From Ophiothrix spiculata (lineage: Eukaryota > Echinodermata > Ophiuroidea > Amphilepidida > Ophiotrichidae): DNA of 51,258 bases. The notes below the pieces were generated by a model. That model searched no databases. It saw nothing but the letters and a program-made list of their open reading frames with translations, and was not told the origin of the DNA. Where the stretch lies: the NCBI GenBank assembly GCA_000969725.1, contig JXSR01S033677.1; one strand, 5' to 3'. Positions 46,101-49,892 of this stretch are shown in pieces (within the stretch, counting starts at the first letter, position 1; each line of letters begins with the position of its first letter). A program made the position numbers and the translations under genes.

Positions 46101-47850
46101 GAGTGGATAGGGTATCCTAATTTAGATACTCTGTATCAAAATTCTGATACCCGTATCTTTATTTGGATTAAAATCAGCTGAAACGGGATATCAGCTGAAA
46201 TTAATATTCAGCTTCGCCGCGCACCATACCGGTATGTATAAAAGTCAATAACATTATCATCATTTGTCATCTAAATTCTAAGAAAGTTTTGGCCAAATTA
46301 TTTTGCCTTATGTGATAAGGAGCTATCAGGACATGTTTCGAAGCTGTTCCGCTGGAATTGCACAGATGGAAATGACATTTCCACAGACACATGTATCATA
46401 GATGCAAGAAAGATGTTCTACCTGTACTTGCCAGCTTGCGCTATCGATTTGTTTCCTGCGCCACGATAGACGTATCAGAATTCGGATACCCTTCATATCC
46501 TAATTCTGATACGGGTATCACAATTTGGATACAAAATGTATGTGGGTATCCAAATGCAGATACATATCCGAAATGTGAGTTCCGCCGAACTGGTATTGCT
46601 AAATCCAAGAATATTTTGTTCATTTCAGCTGAATTAATGATGTCACTTTTTCTGTTAAACAGGGAAGCAACTTTATCGTGTCTCTACCCTTACGCCATGG
46701 CCATAACTTAATCAAGATCAGAACTGTTCGAGATCCTTACACAAATGTAAGTACCCAATTTAAGAAGTTTATTTACTGTTAATGAGGATATTTCGCAATC
46801 AGACTGCAAATACAACCCCTCTCCTCACAGAAAAAATTTGTTGTATGTGAAGGTCTATGTAAGGGAGCATAAAAAGCACAAATTTGATAAATTTTGCGAA
46901 AAGTTTGTGACTGTCTTCATTCTGTTTGTGAAAATATGCCAGTTTACATTGTACTTGGGTAGAGTGGATTATAGTAGTTGTGGGAACGTTACACAAAAGA
47001 AGGTTACGTGTAATATTTATAAGAGCATTATGGTAGATGTGTTAAGAGGAATTTACGGTAAAAAGCGGAACATTTTACTTTTGAATTTGTTTAGAGCAAA
47101 AATTTCATTGCAAAAATAATTTGTATGTACCGTGTATGTTCAAATTTACAAGTGCGCGAAAATTAAATCGTGTGAAATGATTGAGAATTGACGCTGTGCG
47201 AAAATAGCTGAAAATCCTGGGCTCCCTGGAAGAACAGTGCTAGTACATTGAAGGGATAACCCAGGATAAAGAAGAATGAAGTAAATAAAAATGAATAAAT
47301 AAATAAATAAAAGCAAACATGTCCAATTTAACAGTGGACTCTCCACTCGGACAAATCGAACTGTACTACGCACATCCTGATGCATCTAGTTAAATTGGGC
47401 TTCAGAAAATGATTGCAAGAGCATGGTTTATTACACATGCACAAACATTTAGTGGCGTTATTTCCATTCACACTCAGTTTGTCAATACACGCTAGAGAGT
47501 TAAGTCAGATTGTCGTGCGACTGGAAATGTACATTCATCTTGATGCATCTAGATTTGACGCTCCTGTGTGGAGAACCCCAGTATGTGATTTTCGAAGCTC
47601 GTTTTTTCACTTTATTCTAGCTAAAATGACACTTTATATCATCATTAAAAAACTCACATTTATTCATGTGTGTCTAACGATACATTAAACGCAAGGACAA
47701 ATATGATATAACCTATCAATAATTAAACAAAATTTTGATTTTACTAGTTTTTGTTTGTTTTAATAAACTCTTATTTTTCTCTCTCATTTTTTGTTTTTTC
47801 AGACTATCATTTTAGTTGGTGGTTATTCCATGCAAGTTGTCATGCCCTGA
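6945..47850 (+). CDS. MPHOSPH8: MPHOSPH8 (MPP8) orthologue, 15 exons seen, 5' end missing
   Basis: Spliced coding region: 6945-7100, 13413-13836, 16297-17651, 23441-23579, 25284-25754, 27049-27147, 30154-30258, 32579-33121, 33607-33836, 35520-35609, 36820-36974, 42755-42912, 44281-44408, 46663-46746, 47803-47850. Every junction has AG/GT borders and the phases match throughout, giving 1394 codons and a TGA at 47848. Domain order (chromodomain, long disordered region, ankyrin repeats, C-terminal domain) and local sequence match vertebrate MPP8. In vertebrates MPP8 binds H3K9me3 through the chromodomain and works with TASOR and Periphilin in the HUSH complex, which silences retroelements and other intronless DNA in the nucleus. 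Human MPP8 is about 860 residues, so the middle region here is greatly expanded. The start codon and first chromodomain strand are not in the exons found. Identity is confident; HUSH membership in this organism is inferred. Exact junctions of the low-complexity exons are less certain than those of the chromodomain and ankyrin exons. Confidence 0.92.
8079..8215. repeat. foldback hairpin, ~137 bp
   Basis: The arms ttattggaca, gaaatccag and tgcaggg on the left pair with cactgccctggat, tgtccaattaatt on the right. The ends are ctatag-like on both sides. Probably a small MITE. Confidence 0.65.
8333..8370. repeat. perfect 18-bp inverted repeat
   Basis: Arms ttagagcaattgaaaatg and its exact complement, 2-base spacer. 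Confidence 0.85.
9194..9258. repeat. perfect 30-bp inverted repeat
   Basis: Left arm 9194-9223 and right arm 9229-9258 (begin ctgggattttgactc, end gagtcaaaatcccag) are exactly complementary over 30 bp around a 5-base loop. Confidence 0.88.
10593..10840. mobile_element. MITE family G (GTGATG ... GGGGTGAGCCATCAC), copy 1
   Basis: About 248 bp with inverted ends (gtgatgacccaccccgaaa and tttcggggtgagccat). The interior matches the copies at 27488-27708 and 38963-39185, including gaaaataataagaat and aaaatgctgcaacagatgaa. Both flanks carry ttataa. Confidence 0.8.
10868..11220. mobile_element. hAT-type MITE, 353 bp, perfect 8-bp TSD
   Basis: Terminal repeats caacgttggcgctaga and tctagcgcgaacgttg (one mismatch), flanked exactly by ggcctaac at 10860-10867 and 11221-11228. 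An 8-bp target duplication with CA/TG ends is the hAT signature. The interior is built of aaggggtcc/ggaccctt repeats. No transposase. Confidence 0.87.
12689..12939. mobile_element. piggyBac-like non-autonomous element with tRNA-like core
   Basis: TTAA at 12685-12688 and 12940-12943 flank the ends cccttaccctc and gagagtaaggg. Inside lies a second inverted pair, ctaagtccgaatacgtca and tgacgtatttggacttag. The centre (12800-12890) is tRNA-like, with a ggcttggcataggtgg A-box-like string and a gtttcgaatcc B-box-like string. Confidence 0.72.
12738..12920 (+). repeat. tRNA-like (SINE-type) repeat, copy 2
   Basis: Head tccgaatacgtcacagac, then the tRNA-like core with a B-box variant. The head is identical to the one at 36430. 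Contained in the TTAA element 12689-12939. Confidence 0.65.
13413..13836 (+). CDS. MPHOSPH8: MPP8 exon 2: Ser-rich/acidic segment ending in first KDPFW motif
   Basis: Codons 53-193 plus one base (exits phase 1). The acceptor is ctctttcacag and the donor gtaagt. It starts with a basic RKTQAAKKRR patch, likely nuclear-localising, then a Ser tract, an SAR/SAS-rich run, and an acidic EEVEET-like region. A PPPMLAGDERAV unit is repeated twice in tandem (period 54 bp). The exon ends with KDPFWHQLEKG (residues 178-188) leading to a Gly codon split by the intron. Apart from the motif it is predicted disordered. The acceptor could lie 2 bases further on, but only the chosen one keeps phase with exon 1. 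Confidence 0.85.
13688..13788 (+). repeat. coding tandem repeat, 54-bp period, 2 units
   Basis: The unit starting gaggagccgccgccaatg recurs at a spacing of 54 bases (13691 to 13745) with almost no difference, encoding PPPMLAGDERAV twice in exon 2. Confidence 0.88.
13886..14041. mobile_element. foldback MITE, ~156 bp
   Basis: The ends agaccactccaataattgg and the inverse of ccaattataggaatggtct pair, with further pairing of ctgaggtatattggcact with agtgccgatatccctcag. Almost entirely palindromic. Confidence 0.75.
15159..16144. mobile_element. mariner-type element, 986 bp, TA-flanked
   Basis: Inverted ends ccgtattcgttccaattggc and the inverse of gcgcttattggatcgaatac (plus gg), flanked by TA at 15157 and 16145. 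Aagcgcccac-like blocks lie beside both ends. Open frames inside are short and unlike transposase, so it is non-autonomous. Confidence 0.75.
16297..17651 (+). CDS. MPHOSPH8: MPP8 exon 3: large Lys-, Ser- and Gln/Met/Pro-rich exon
   Basis: Codons 194-645, entering phase 1 and leaving phase 0; acceptor tgcctcaccag, donor gtaaga. It completes the first motif (GTDMYSKVK, residues 194-202, then RRA) and runs into a Lys/Glu helix-like basic stretch. Next come IDLDLFGSLES, a Ser homopolymer coded by AGT/AGC, an acidic/Gln middle section, and a C-terminal half made of MSPQ-like units rich in Met, Gln, Pro and His. At least ten Ser-Pro pairs occur in that half, possible CDK or MAPK sites. The 1355-bp size is unusual for an internal exon. 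Two long minus-strand open frames opposite it follow its codon repetitiveness and are not genes. Confidence 0.88.
16711..16775 (+). repeat. coding AGY microsatellite (Ser tract)
   Basis: Runs of AGT and AGC codons give a Ser-rich homopolymer in exon 3; likely length-variable. Confidence 0.8.
17852..18241. mobile_element. hAT-type MITE family C (CAGGGTTCATAG), copy 1
   Basis: Ends cagggttcatag and ctatgaaccctg, 390 bp. Flanks gtatatca and tgtaatca look like a decayed 8-bp duplication. The interior repeats aaaagtcttt/gaaaagtcat many times. The second copy is at 37033-37367. Confidence 0.8.
18359..18999. mobile_element. hAT-type element, 641 bp, 8-bp TSD
   Basis: Ends cagggttgtcac and gtgacaaccctg, flanked by ttggttaa (18351-18358) and ttggttga (19000-19007), one mismatch. 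No transposase frame. Confidence 0.85.
19066..19392. mobile_element. TTAA-ended MITE family P, copy 2
   Basis: Ends ttaaaggaacatggtctgat and the inverse of atcgaaccaagttccttcaa. Collinear with 6371-6706, more diverged. Confidence 0.72.
19514..19898. mobile_element. 385-bp MITE with G/C homopolymer ends, 7-bp TSD
   Basis: Starts cccgg plus a run of G then tact; ends agta, a run of C, then accggg. The next inner pair is tacggacgcgcggcc and ggccgcgcgtccgta. Flanked by actaaat on both sides (19507-19513, 19899-19905). The interior is strongly self-complementary in composition. Confidence 0.82.
20251..20680. mobile_element. GGCCAAACAAAATT-ended element, 430 bp
   Basis: Ends ggccaaacaaaattcattct and the inverse of agaattaattttgtttggcc, continued by tttgtctc/gagacaaa. 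The left part holds a direct repeat of tgtcacttctgacat-like sequence (about 20276 and 20326). Confidence 0.72.
21683..21810. mobile_element. GGCCGATTTCACTAA MITE family F, copy 1
   Basis: Ends ggccgatttcactaacatct and the inverse of aaatgttagtgaaatcggcc; the interior is full of gcgatc/tagcg. Second copy at 44720-44857. Confidence 0.8.
22169..22450. repeat. foldback with near-perfect 32-bp core
   Basis: The core arms 22286-22317 and 22321-22352 (inner part cttcaggtgac / gtcacctgaag) pair with one mismatch over a 3-base loop. Outer arms gtcatgtgagtgcaagaaag and the inverse (near 22422-22442) pair too. Confidence 0.78.
22744..22997. mobile_element. CATAGATATAGA-ended foldback family B, copy 1
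   Basis: Left end cccatagatatagatgaggg then acaccagact; the right end is the inverse (agtctggtgtct, tatataggg). It shares its left end and agacttcctata with 32158-32480. Confidence 0.68.
23441..23579 (+). CDS. MPHOSPH8: MPP8 exon 4: Gln/His-rich segment
   Basis: Codons 646-691 plus one base (phase 0 to phase 1), acceptor ctaaaattgcag, donor gtaagt. It continues the low-complexity tract of exon 3 with GQMGLQHQHVQQ and repeated Gln, then a basic EQRRRGSKGSP stretch. The match of composition and phase across 5.8 kb of intron supports it. Nothing catalytic is recognisable; it is likely disordered, with prion-like composition. Confidence 0.8.
23580..25283. other. intron after exon 4 (1.7 kb)
   Basis: Only the family D element (24568-24984) is recognised. 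Nothing in 23650-24560. Confidence 0.7.
24568..24984. mobile_element. MITE family D, ~415 bp, copy 1
   Basis: Inverted ends of about 40 bp around gggaatcggg..ggcgccat and the inverse (atggcggcg..ccgattccc). Collinear with 38212-38627, sharing cgtaaatcttcacttgac, cttgctctgatcaa, caatccaagatgg and cataggatttaca. Confidence 0.8.
25284..25754 (+). CDS. MPHOSPH8: MPP8 exon 5: HKDKGH repeats and second KDPFW motif
   Basis: Begins inside codon 692 and ends phase 1 after codon 848; acceptor ctggcctacag, donor gtaggt. The first third is built of His/Lys/Asp units (HKDKGH repeated three times). A Ser/Asp-rich SSESDDE stretch follows, then the second copy of the motif, KDPFWENLYKG through DMYSKVKKRRA (residues 792-819), and a short LLSSLDNL segment that may be amphipathic. 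Here the motif is uninterrupted, unlike the copy spanning exons 2 and 3. Likely disordered outside the motif. Confidence 0.85.
25755..27048. other. intron after exon 5 (1.3 kb)
   Basis: Contains the 34-bp tandem array (26272-26373) and short tacgcagg repeats near 26480-26510. Otherwise nothing recognised. Confidence 0.7.
26272..26373 (+). repeat. perfect tandem array, 3 x 34 bp
   Basis: Three identical units beginning aaggacaagtgtacatcacg, with no substitutions between them. Confidence 0.95.
27049..27147 (+). CDS. MPHOSPH8: MPP8 exon 6: short Lys/His/Asp-rich exon
   Basis: A 99-bp exon, phase 1 at both ends, acceptor atgacatgtag, donor gtatcc. It encodes DKDVEKQKDRHKHDDKVKGHREKSKVKK-type charged sequence (shown in part), like the repeats of exon 5. 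Evidence is phase, splice signals and composition only. The donor is weak (gtatcc), so the exon may be alternatively spliced. As a 99-bp phase 1-1 cassette, its skipping would keep the reading frame. Confidence 0.7.
27488..27708. mobile_element. MITE family G, copy 2 (left end lost)
   Basis: Matches copy 1 from agaacactttt to the right end ggggtgagccatcacatatg. The left terminal repeat is missing, so the copy is truncated. Confidence 0.8.
27815..28015 (+). repeat. dispersed repeat family T, copy 1
   Basis: Shares tttgcattccattttgt, gagacaaa, ttcactcggcccc, catcagaat, cactcgcgacatgatatg and catatattaac, in order, with 28773-28945 and 30351-30517. Confidence 0.72.
28092..28211. repeat. 120-bp long hairpin
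   Basis: Almost continuous palindrome: arms ggtcattgtttaaaa, ggtgtttgttttg, cttttct and gggagc pair outside-in with gctccc, agaaaag, caaaacaaacacc and ttttaaacaatgacc. Confidence 0.85.
28773..28945 (+). repeat. dispersed repeat family T, copy 2
   Basis: Starts tttacattccattttgt and follows copy 1 with more substitutions. Confidence 0.65.
30154..30258 (+). CDS. MPHOSPH8: MPP8 exon 7: acidic/aromatic Glu-Phe exon
   Basis: A 105-bp exon, phase 1 at both ends, acceptor ttctcatccatag, donor gtaaga. It encodes GSSEFEFEFEQESPDAGYQ followed by PTKEEMDTPPAYMTD. The alternating Glu-Phe run is striking and two Pro-directed Ser/Thr sites follow. It is also a frame-preserving cassette. No known domain is recognised. 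Confidence 0.78.
30351..30517 (+). repeat. dispersed repeat family T, copy 3
   Basis: Begins tttgcattccatta; includes attcactcggcccc, catcagaatcg and cacgacatgatatg in family order. Confidence 0.7.
30931..30948. repeat. CA dinucleotide microsatellite
   Basis: Nine CA units. Confidence 0.9.
31523..31724. mobile_element. TACTGTAAAGC MITE, ~200 bp
   Basis: Ends tactgtaaagcattttaatt and the inverse tcatgctttacagta. The interior has alternating ttagcgaa/ttcgc blocks. TA at each end suggests mariner-type insertion. Related to 4619-5096. Confidence 0.8.
32158..32480. mobile_element. CATAGATATAGA-ended foldback family B, copy 2
   Basis: Left catagatatagaggggagat pairs with right atctcatctctaaatctatg; inner ggtattcgggt pairs with acccgaatacc. 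Confidence 0.7.
32579..33121 (+). CDS. MPHOSPH8: MPP8 exon 8: VKVQGQDKD repeats and pre-ankyrin linker
   Basis: Phase 1 at both ends, 543 bp; acceptor cccttgtacaag after a pyrimidine/C-rich tract, donor gtaagc. It opens with about four imperfect copies of a nine-residue Gln/Lys/Asp unit (KVQGQDKDK-like), then a non-repetitive linker. Within the linker DYKIRDVRIPVQ and DYRITVQEM resemble each other, a possible weak internal duplication. The exon ends KLGKPKYRS directly before the first ankyrin repeat. No known domain is seen. The acceptor choice rests on phase and is the least sure part. Confidence 0.82.
33122..33606. other. intron after exon 8 (485 bp)
   Basis: No repeat or gene recognised; it ends with the T-rich acceptor of exon 9. 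Confidence 0.8.
33607..33836 (+). CDS. MPHOSPH8: MPP8 exon 9: first two ankyrin repeats
   Basis: Enters phase 1, exits phase 0 (codons 1098-1174); acceptor tttttactcacag, donor gtatgt. ADLLRAVIEGKTHIVKAAL forms a first ankyrin helix pair, followed by DTNGATIVMHACSNRHDEI and LKLLILQGASVNACSKNG-type repeat hallmarks, then TPLMYVAEQ opening the next repeat. The order and spacing match vertebrate MPP8 ankyrin repeats closely (human: TLVMLAA, LLRLLI, GAKVN, ALIHAAE). These repeats make protein contacts in the family. Confidence 0.95.
33837..35519. other. intron after exon 9 (1.7 kb)
   Basis: Contains the TA-flanked MITE 34250-34734. Nothing else recognised. Confidence 0.75.
34250..34734. mobile_element. 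TA-flanked MITE, 485 bp
   Basis: The ends gaccttttctaaacacgac and the inverse of ggattttgaaaaggtc, with tttccg blocks just inside both; flanking TA at 34248 and 34735. Mariner-type, no transposase. Confidence 0.75.
35520..35609 (+). CDS. MPHOSPH8: MPP8 exon 10: ankyrin repeat
   Basis: A 90-bp exon in phase 0, acceptor tttattttcag, donor gtaagg. It encodes GFASAAGILLEAGAFVNFK followed by GDTALVK, one ankyrin repeat. The ILLEAGAFVN string is shared with vertebrate MPP8, which makes the orthology call strong. The TPLMYVAEQ/GFASAAG boundary lies between exons 9 and 10. Confidence 0.95.
35610..36819. other. intron after exon 10 (1.2 kb)
   Basis: Contains tRNA-like copy 3 (36430-36572) followed by an AAAG/GAAA-rich tract (36588-36620). 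Otherwise featureless. Confidence 0.72.
36430..36572 (+). repeat. tRNA-like (SINE-type) repeat, copy 3
   Basis: Head tccgaatacgtcacagac, identical to copy 2; B-box-like ggttcaaatcc at about 36547. It lacks the matching inverted right end of copy 2. Confidence 0.68.
36820..36974 (+). CDS. MPHOSPH8: MPP8 exon 11: last ankyrin repeats
   Basis: Phase 0 to phase 2, 155 bp, acceptor tttgattttcag, donor gtgagt. ASRRGHAEVVQVLLDYGA completes one repeat; NNTTAENFARLNNHFAVQD and ILNTYTK form the capping repeat. It aligns with the human segment containing KRGNSDIVRLVIECGA and ALHFAKQSNN. A 5.8-kb intron full of inverted repeats follows. Confidence 0.94.
37033..37367. mobile_element. hAT-type MITE family C, copy 2
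   Basis: Ends cagggttcatag and ctatgaaccctg, 335 bp; flanks share atacta. Shorter than copy 1 by loss of interior repeats. Confidence 0.8.
37923..38034 (+). repeat. perfect 52-bp tandem duplication
   Basis: Two identical 52-bp units starting ggtcaattgaggctgttcc and a third start (ggtcaatg). Confidence 0.93.
38212..38627. mobile_element. MITE family D, copy 2
   Basis: Ends gtgttacacccaaag and the inverse ctttggttacacc; collinear with 24568-24984. Confidence 0.78.
38963..39185. mobile_element. MITE family G, copy 3
   Basis: Both ends present: gtgatgactcaccctgaaa and tttcgggtgagccatcac. Flanking atat on each side. Confidence 0.82.
41180..42620. repeat. cluster of nested inverted repeats
   Basis: A tgatggtagaaatat arm at 41275-41300 recurs, inverted, near 41385 and 42590 and direct near 42487. 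Agatgtatcattcc-like and catctttcac arms recur likewise. Inside, tgatagttt..accatcac strings recur at 41213, 41900 and 41935, and gcatgcaccaagttgc (42347) inverts gacttggtgcatgc (41865). A foldback lies at 41997-42123. Confidence 0.7.
41997..42123. repeat. long hairpin, ~127 bp
   Basis: The arms tacaacatggtt, agtattgcaaaatactgtcc and gttggatg pair outside-in with catccaa, gacagtattttgcaatact and aaccatgttgta. Confidence 0.82.
42755..42912 (+). CDS. MPHOSPH8: MPP8 exon 12: start of C-terminal domain
   Basis: Enters phase 2 (AG plus A gives Arg), exits phase 1; acceptor ttttttttcag, donor gtcagt. It encodes a helix (MMSELEVGIKQYM) and then LLFPVHCIRVKEACEHNI, matching the human ALLEPVFPIACHRLCEG region. 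LYHDLNQYSYRQ corresponds to human FSTDFNYKPPQ. This C-terminal domain follows the ankyrin repeats in all MPP8 proteins I can recall. Its exact partner contacts are not deducible here. Confidence 0.93.
43324..43512. mobile_element. hAT-like MITE, 189 bp, 8-bp TSD
   Basis: Perfect 15-bp ends cactaaataggcagg and cctgcctatttagtg, flanked by ttgatcat and ttgatcaa (one mismatch). Confidence 0.82.
43644..44003. repeat. foldback with 26-bp direct repeats
   Basis: Gagaataaaagata with ttcttgtt (43644-43672) is inverted at 43737-43765. The 26-bp string starting tgtcatctatcgtctc occurs identically at 43675-43700 and 43978-44003. Confidence 0.8.
44281..44408 (+). CDS. MPHOSPH8: MPP8 exon 13: C-terminal domain, LTGPC segment
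   Basis: Phase 1 to phase 0, 128 bp, acceptor tttttcctgcag, donor gtaagc. It encodes GFGNLLFLGHATMGPGG then SCRLTGPCHVREAFLNGQL, parallel to the human ILLFIFHANF and ARLCGPCSVQAVVLN strings; the GPC triplet is conserved. Two degraded copies of its 3' half lie in the following intron near 44500-44588 and 44629-44706. Confidence 0.94.
44500..44588 (+). pseudogene. decayed copy 1 of MPP8 exon 13
   Basis: The stretch from tgcagactcactggaccatg through gaagcatttcttaatgga matches exon 13 (from 44337) with about three differences in 48 bases; looser similarity extends left to tgccatcttggtcc. In the native frame it soon reaches a TAG (44615-44617), and no fitting donor follows the matched part. Confidence 0.8.
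44629..44706 (+). pseudogene. decayed copy 2 of MPP8 exon 13
   Basis: Ttccaaccacaaactcacc, then aatggacaacttatgcaac, track the 3' half of exon 13 with many differences. More diverged than the first copy. Confidence 0.6.
44720..44857. mobile_element. GGCCGATTTCACTAA MITE family F, copy 2
   Basis: Ends ggccgatttcactaatgttt and the inverse aaacattagtgaaatcgg. Flanks taaccagg and taacagag may be a decayed duplication. Confidence 0.8.
45862..46595. mobile_element. inverted-repeat element, ~730 bp
   Basis: Ends cagttcggcggaactcaca and tgtgagttccgccgaactg invert exactly. Inside, many ggatac/gtatcc and tctgata strings, and an inner pair ctattcactcgtccaattc (45899-45917) with gaattggacgagtggatag (46092-46110). 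Confidence 0.8.
46663..46746 (+). CDS. MPHOSPH8: MPP8 exon 14: C-terminal domain
   Basis: An 84-bp exon in phase 0, acceptor tttctgttaaacag, donor gtaagt. It encodes GSNFIVSLPLRHGHNLIKI and then RTVRDPYTN, matching the human segment with FVYSFSPVAGPNKLFIRL and TEAPSAK. It lies just 3' of a 730-bp inverted-repeat element in the same intron. Confidence 0.92.
46747..47802. other. intron after exon 14 (1.1 kb)
   Basis: Only an aataaataaata microsatellite (47290-47312) noted. Confidence 0.72.
47803..47850 (+). CDS. MPHOSPH8: MPP8 exon 15: terminal exon and stop
   Basis: Acceptor tttgttttttcag, then TIILVGGYSMQVVMP and TGA (47848-47850). It aligns with the human C-terminus (KLLIGAYRVQLQ), so the protein ends where expected. 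Phase 0. Confidence 0.94.
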   Translation, partial: TIILVGGYSMQVVMP

Positions 47851-48324
47851 ACACCCTCACTGCCAGTATTAGAAACAACTGTACAAAAAAGTTACAGGGA
47901 ACCAGCAACTCCCAAAGCACCAGCCAATGCACTTGATGTCATTCCCATTCCTTAGTGCCAAGTTCACCATGACATATCATACAGCTCACTAAGCTTGGAA
48001 CTTTGGATGTTGATTGTGATTATTTTTCATTCAAGATTCTTGCCTGTGCCAATGTTAATTGATATTTCAAGTGTTGCTTTATGAAAGGAGTGAACTTTGT
48101 ATTTGAGGATTGTGCTGTAAGTCACAAGGGATCAACACTGAAATATTTGTAGGTGTTAGCAGTAAATAATGTGATTATTGTTTTGTGTATTTTGGTTTCA
48201 AATTTGCTTACTTCATTGTGAAAAAGAAGTTGACATATAACAGCAATTTGAAAGAGTATTTTTCAGAATCTCTTATATCTTGGCTTTTCACAGAATTTGT
48301 GGCAAAGTCTTGATTGTGCACATT

Positions 48325-48330
48325 AATAAA
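48325..48330 (+). terminator. candidate polyadenylation signal AATAAA (proximal)
   Basis: AATAAA in the context cattaataaaatg, 475 bases after the stop codon, with T/G-rich sequence downstream. Confidence 0.45.
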
Positions 48331-48998
48331 ATGATTCAATCGTGATTTTGTGCAGATGATAACAAAGATTGTGACACCTAAAAACAGCTCTAAACCTCTC
48401 AGGCCCGATTGTCGCAAGTCCTCACAATCTTGGACGTTAAGATGTCTTGTTCCATAATCTTCCCTTCATTATATAAAATAACCCTATTTAGTGCAAGATA
48501 TTTTTCTCACTAGCCATACATATAAGATTACATCGTACTATACTACTATTACAAATATGCTGAAATAACCAATCTACCTGGTGTTCATGATCCTTAGATA
48601 TGATATGTAGATTTGAGACATCAAAATACAGTGTCTCAAGGAGATTAATATCCATTTGCAATGCATAAGAGCCGTTATCAATTGTTGTTATTTTTCCAAA
48701 CATGGATGTTACCTTAAGCATGTCAATACTCAAAATGACCCCATTAATAATAAATAACATCACCATATTTACTAGTACAATTTGAAAATTACAAAAATTC
48801 TTCCCTGTATCTCTGCTTTTGACATTATATTGTAAATTTTTCAAATTACCAAACCAATGAATGGTTCTAAATAACTGTCAAAAGTAAAATCAATTTTATG
48901 AATGGGTTTAAAGATCTTGTAATACAACACGATCAGTTATTTGACTGCTTTTGCAACCTTTTGTTAAGTAAAATATGAAATTTAAGTTTTTAAAAATG

Positions 48999-49004
48999 AA
49001 TAAA
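48999..49004 (+). terminator. candidate polyadenylation signal AATAAA (distal)
   Basis: AATAAA in aaaatgaataaatg, about 1.15 kb after the stop. It is an alternative to the proximal signal; both could be used. Confidence 0.35.
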
Positions 49005-49149
49005 TGTCCACAAAACAAATCAGGTTTTTAAAAATGATTTTTCCTGTTTCACCATACATTGAGTTTATATTGCTTGCATATTTCATGAACACCTCTGCCA
49101 TTTCTGCACAATATGTATTTTAACATCCTTTTGTACGTATCTTGTAATA

Positions 49150-49892
49150 CACTCCCGCTCAAAAGTATTTCCGCATAATTCAAAACGTTTAGAAACCTCA
49201 TTTTTTTTATAACAAACAGCCTAAAATCATCAAAGATTCATACTAGTATAGATAATGTGTCTATTAAATATAAATAAATCGATGTTTGTTTCAATATTTA
49301 ATCTTCCATTGTCATAGAAATGGCTGATTTCATGGGCCATATACAAATACACCACAAGTACAAATCTCATCAATATGTAACTTTTCAGTATGTAAAATTT
49401 TCAGGTTGTAAGTTTTAAAACAGATGCGCAGAAATGTATATAACTCAATTTTTTATTTGCAGACAAATGTAGTAATGTGCATTACACGCCATATTTTTCA
49501 AATGCAACGAATGCAATTTTGGATTAGTTAGTTTGATAATTATATCGTGCTATCGTGTTCCTGACACACTGTCGGATGTAAAAGAACGTCACGGGCTAGG
49601 CTACGGCCGTTCGAAATAAGAGTGGGGAACCTTCCCCGGCAACCGTGACCGTATGTCAAAATACGTCATCTACTCTAGGACCAGAGTGCAAAGTCACTAT
49701 ACCTTCAAAAGTTTATTATCTCTCTAGGACCAGAGAGCTCATCTAGATGCTGAAAAGGCTTTGATGAGAATAAGCGTAGAAGTAGAAGTATACAATATAG
49801 ACTCTGTCAAAAACTGATGAAAATCGGATAAACGGCCTTTTGAGATATGGTTGAATAAAGTTTTTGTGCGGAAATACTTTCGAGCGGGAGTG
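49150..49892. mobile_element. mariner/Tc1-type element, 743 bp
   Basis: Ends cactcccgctcaaaagtatt and the inverse of aatactttcgagcgggagtg, with ttccgca just inside both; TA at 49148 and 49893. No transposase frame. Confidence 0.82.

Larger units (their letters stand above)
44409..46662. other. intron after exon 13 (2.3 kb)
   Basis: Contains decayed copies of exon 13, family F copy 2 (44720-44857) and the inverted-repeat element 45862-46595. Nothing else recognised in 44860-45860. Confidence 0.75.
47851..49004 (+). other. probable 3' UTR of the MPP8 gene
   Basis: No coding pattern follows the stop. The sequence is AT-rich and free of obvious transposon ends until about 49148. Two candidate polyadenylation signals mark likely ends. 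The true end cannot be placed from sequence alone. Confidence 0.55.

Noticed and set aside
48488-48844. 118-codon open frame, minus strand, in the 3' UTR
   Set aside because: AT-rich chance frame without recognisable domains or splice context.
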